Source of the DNA: an uncultured Eubacteriales bacterium
GTDB lineage: Bacteria > Bacillota > Clostridia > Christensenellales > Borkfalkiaceae
Direction: 5' to 3'
Assembly (NCBI GenBank): GCA_902797515.1
Contig: CADBSX010000160.1
Coordinates: 1 to 14,689, forward strand
Length of the DNA: 14,689 bases
The translations under genes were made by a program, and so were the position numbers. The notes under the pieces are model-generated. The model made no database searches and was not told where the DNA came from. It saw only the letters and a list, made by a program, of their open reading frames with translations. Below, piece after piece: positions 12,534 to 14,689 of the stretch; the stretch's first letter is position 1; each line of letters starts with the position of its first letter.

Positions 12534-13915
12534 AGATAATATTTAAAAGTCAGTTCCGCGTCCGAAACTTTTACCTCCGTTCCGACGCTTTTAAAAGAAA
12601 CGGAAAATCTGTCTCCCCTCGCGTTCGGTTTTATTTTCTTTATTCCGCCGAAACGTTCGGTCACGGCGTATTCGCTCGTCTTTCCGTCAACCGTCACTTT
12701 GACCTCGACGGGCGCGTTCGCGGAAAACTTTATCTCGGACAGCCGCTTGTTTTTTATCGGAAGTCCGAAGTCCGTCTCTTTGCTCTTCCAGAAACACTCG
12801 GTGTTTGCGCCGAGTATCCCCGCATTTCCGCCGCTTATTCTGAAAGGCTTGTTCTTCGTCCCGTCGTGAACGAGCAGAGAGTATTCCGTCGTTCCCGCCG
12901 CGAGCATTATATCCGCGGCGTCTATGCCCTTCAAAAAGCAGAAATCGCCCCTGTGCGGATCTATTCGCAGAATTCTCCTCTCGCTCTCGCCTTTCGTCTT
13001 TACGTTGAAATACGCGTGACCGTCGAAGTACGCGCCGACGACGTTTTCGTAAGATTTGTCGAGCGTTTCCCCGAAAGCCGAAGAGATCTTCGTCGCGCCC
13101 GCGCCGTCGAAACGGTAAACTCCGTCCGTCGCGAAAAATATAATGCAATCGCCGCATACGGTGACCGAATCGGGATATATCCTGCCGGACGAGACGTAAA
13201 GTCCCGCCGCGGAAAATTCCGTCTGGTCGGCGAACGCCGTTATCCGCGTTATACCGTACCTTCTGAATACGAACAGGTAATCCTCGAAACTCACGCATCT
13301 GAGCACTTCGCCTCTGCCGTCGGCAAGATCGATAAATCCCGCCTCGGCGACGGATAAATTCCAATTCGTCGGATCGAAGTCGTCCGAAAACCACAGCGTG
13401 TCGCCGTCGCCGCCCGTTATGAACAGTCTTTCGTAGTGTATCGCCATACTCGTGACGGGCGGCGCGTCGGGAACGGGCGTCACGTAAGAGCCGTTGTATA
13501 TCTTCATCCCGCCTTCGCCCGAAGAAAAGATCATCACGTCCGCGCCGTTAAGATTATAGCATACGCCCGCGGGCGTTTCCTGATAAGTAAGCCCGTAAAC
13601 GCGCCTCTTCGCGCCGCCCGAAAACTCGTAAATATTGCCGTCGGCGCAGTACGCCATAATTCTGTCGTCGGCGTTTCCCGTCACGGGATCGCGACGCTTG
13701 TAAAAATAGTATTTTACGGCGTCCGTTTCCGCGCCGTCGAAGAAGTCTTCCGCGGCGCATACCGAACGAAGATCGCCTTTCGAGCAGTCGAAATTATAAC
13801 TCTCTTCCGCGCTCGCGTATCCGCCCGCGTCGCCGCCGGTCTTTAAGTCTATCTTTCCGATCGGATTGAGATACACTCTCGCCGTTCTCTCTCTTTTAAG
13901 CGCAAGTCCTCTCAT
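12530..13915 (-). CDS. Phage stabilisation/tail-type beta-propeller protein
   Basis: This 461-residue protein is built of repeated short beta strands. Its most telling part is 160-185, with HYERLFITGGDGDTLWFSD followed by FDPTNW, then a GFIDLADGRGEVL segment (193-205) and EDYLFVFRRYGITRITA (211-227). This succession (a site-on-strand block, a date-and-position-like DPTNW, then a trial of values) is common in phage tail and DNA-stabilisation proteins of the P22 gp10 kind. The N terminus (MRGLALKRERTARVYLNPIG) and the C-terminal beta domain (350-461) may mediate docking. The start at 13915 is fixed by an ATGA overlap with the upstream gene and AAGGA nearby. The longer open frame to 14047 is a shadow over that gene. 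A non-phage propeller protein cannot be excluded. Confidence 0.87.
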   Translation of the reverse strand: MRGLALKRERTARVYLNPIGKIDLKTGGDAGGYASAEESYNFDCSKGDLRSVCAAEDFFDGAETDAVKYYFYKRRDPVTGNADDRIMAYCADGNIYEFSGGAKRRVYGLTYQETPAGVCYNLNGADVMIFSSGEGGMKIYNGSYVTPVPDAPPVTSMAIHYERLFITGGDGDTLWFSDDFDPTNWNLSVAEAGFIDLADGRGEVLRCVSFEDYLFVFRRYGITRITAFADQTEFSAAGLYVSSGRIYPDSVTVCGDCIIFFATDGVYRFDGAGATKISSAFGETLDKSYENVVGAYFDGHAYFNVKTKGESERRILRIDPHRGDFCFLKGIDAADIMLAAGTTEYSLLVHDGTKNKPFRISGGNAGILGANTECFWKSKETDFGLPIKNKRLSEIKFSANAPVEVKVTVDGKTSEYAVTERFGGIKKIKPNARGDRFSVSFKSVGTEVKVSDAELTFKYYL

Positions 13916-14472
13916 AATCCCCAATCCTTCCTCGCTTTTATTCTGCGCCCGACGCGCGAAGTCGTCCGCTCCGCCTCGACGCGGAATCTCGCGTCGAAGT
14001 TTTCCGCCTCGTCGTATCTGCCGTTTAAAAGGCAGTATTCCGCGCACGTCCCGTATATGAACGCGAATTTCCCCGTCCGTGAATTTTCGTACTCGAACGC
14101 GGAATTTTTACTCGCCTCCTTCGCGACGCACTTCGCCTCGATAAACGAAACGTCAAGCGGAAAGACCGCGAAAGTCGCGTGTTCGTCGAAACGCCTCTCC
14201 GTTCCGTCGGCGGCGTAAGCCGCGATTATTTTAAGCGGCATATACGGCAGATCGGAATAATCCGCCCTGCCTCCCGACACCGCTATCTTTTTGACGAGCG
14301 GCTCGTAATCGAAACCGACCGACCGAAGGACCGCGTTATAGCATTTCAGTATCATTTCCGCCTTTCGGGAAAACTCCGCGTCGCCGCTTTCGGTCCCTTC
14401 TTCTATCGCGCTCGCGAGTTCGTCGCCTTCGACGACGAGCGCGACGTCTTTCATTATGTCTTTTACCGTCAT
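13912..14472 (-). CDS. Putative phage head-tail adaptor-like protein
   Basis: This roughly 187-residue soluble protein is mainly helical at both ends with a beta-like middle. Features that suggest a phage adaptor or P22 gp4-like connector are a helical start, a YEPLVKK segment (about 57-63), a central AAYAADGTERRF, the helix IYGTCAEYCLLNGRYDEAENF (about 139-160) and a basic tail ending RRIKARKDWGL. It is the first gene of the cassette and overlaps the next by ATGA. The start is uncertain. The ATG at 14470-14472 is preferred here; an in-frame GTG at 14482-14484 has AAAGGA only a few bases away, too close for efficient use. No clear promoter is seen, and the hairpin at 14507-14542 lies just upstream. 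The family assignment is tentative. Confidence 0.8.
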   Translation of the reverse strand: MTVKDIMKDVALVVEGDELASAIEEGTESGDAEFSRKAEMILKCYNAVLRSVGFDYEPLVKKIAVSGGRADYSDLPYMPLKIIAAYAADGTERRFDEHATFAVFPLDVSFIEAKCVAKEASKNSAFEYENSRTGKFAFIYGTCAEYCLLNGRYDEAENFDARFRVEAERTTSRVGRRIKARKDWGL

Positions 14473-14506
14473 TTCGGTTTTCACCGTCCTTTATCTTTAT
14501 TTATTC

Positions 14507-14542
14507 GGCGGCGTTCGCCCGCTTTCGCGGGCGAACGCCGCC
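14507..14542. other. 16-bp perfect hairpin upstream of the phage-like cassette
   Basis: GGCGGCGTTCGCCCGC (14507-14522) pairs perfectly with 14527-14542 around a 4-nt loop. A TTTT and then a second T-run follow only on the plus strand. On the minus strand the hairpin is followed by GAATAAATAAAG, so it does not read as a terminator in the direction of the genes. It may block antisense transcripts, stabilise the 5' end of the cassette mRNA, or mark the end of an upstream gene with a poor tail. The remaining 14543-14689 holds no gene I can support. Confidence 0.7.
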
Positions 14543-14689
14543 TTTTAACGCGCTTTTTAAATTAAAGGAATAGTCGCCCGAAAGCCAAGGCTCGCGAAAC
14601 GAACAGGTCGGGATAGACCTTTTCGGTCATCACGAACTGTCCGACGAGCAGAAACGCAGGCTTTCAGGATGAACTATTGCCCTTTTCGA

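Noticed and set aside
14562..14663. 33-codon minus-strand open segment ending in TAA, as the tail of an upstream gene
   Set aside because: An in-frame TGA at 14664-14666 closes it, no start codon with a ribosome binding site precedes it, and too little sequence is left before the window edge to judge. It could be the relic of a gene, but nothing supports this.

Overview
This window comes from an endospore-forming member of the Clostridia, probably an uncultured gut-type lineage of moderate GC content. The evidence is a compact set of sporulation and germination genes (sipL-like, spoIIR, sleB, ypeB) and strong AGGAGG-type ribosome binding sites. Promoters read as TTGACA-N17-TATAAT, and terminators are short GC-rich hairpins with U-tracts. 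I cannot name the genus. Every gene I support lies on the minus strand, so transcription runs from high to low coordinates.

Right part, in transcription order (14472 to 10445): four tightly packed genes, the first three joined by ATGA start/stop overlaps. They look like part of a phage virion module: a 187-residue adaptor-like protein, a 461-residue propeller-like protein resembling tail or DNA-stabilisation proteins, a 381-residue fibre- or propeller-like protein with an N-terminal coiled coil, and a 308-residue charged coiled-coil protein. A strong terminator closes the set. No terminase, portal, capsid, integrase or lysis gene is visible, so this is either the end of a longer prophage module outside the window or a retained phage-derived cassette.

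Middle (10325 to 7702): two single-gene units, a cytoplasmic SASA/CE6-type acetylesterase and glutaminyl-tRNA synthetase (glnS), each with its own sigma-A-like promoter.

Left-middle (7641 to 1471): a six-gene string in the order CvpA-like membrane protein, SipL-like spore coat protein, ispE, spoIIR, sleB, ypeB. It starts at a consensus sigma-A promoter and ends at a 13-bp-stem terminator. A good match to the sigma-E consensus lies just ahead of sipL. Ahead of spoIIR is a long hairpin whose 3' arm contains the spoIIR ribosome binding site and whose U-tract runs into the ATG. These genes link mother-cell coat assembly (SipL), forespore-to-mother-cell signalling (SpoIIR) and germination cortex hydrolysis (SleB with YpeB), with one housekeeping isoprenoid gene (ispE) embedded.

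Left end (1299 to 1): a TIM-barrel sugar phosphate isomerase/epimerase with a perfect sigma-A promoter, then a tRNA-Leu(UAA) locus of unusual form. A perfect promoter, whose -35 box sits in the loop of a 13-bp palindrome, leads into the 5' part of a second tRNA-Leu. A string of four hairpins follows, one containing a 14-nt exact complement of the anticodon arm, then the intact tRNA-Leu(UAA) and a terminator.

The observations most worth a second look are the hairpin array with its tRNA-derived pieces, the terminator/RBS overlap at spoIIR, the -35 boxes lying in hairpin loops, the arginine-rich N-terminal extension of YpeB, and the phage-like four-gene cassette. All family names come from reading motifs by eye; no database search was possible.
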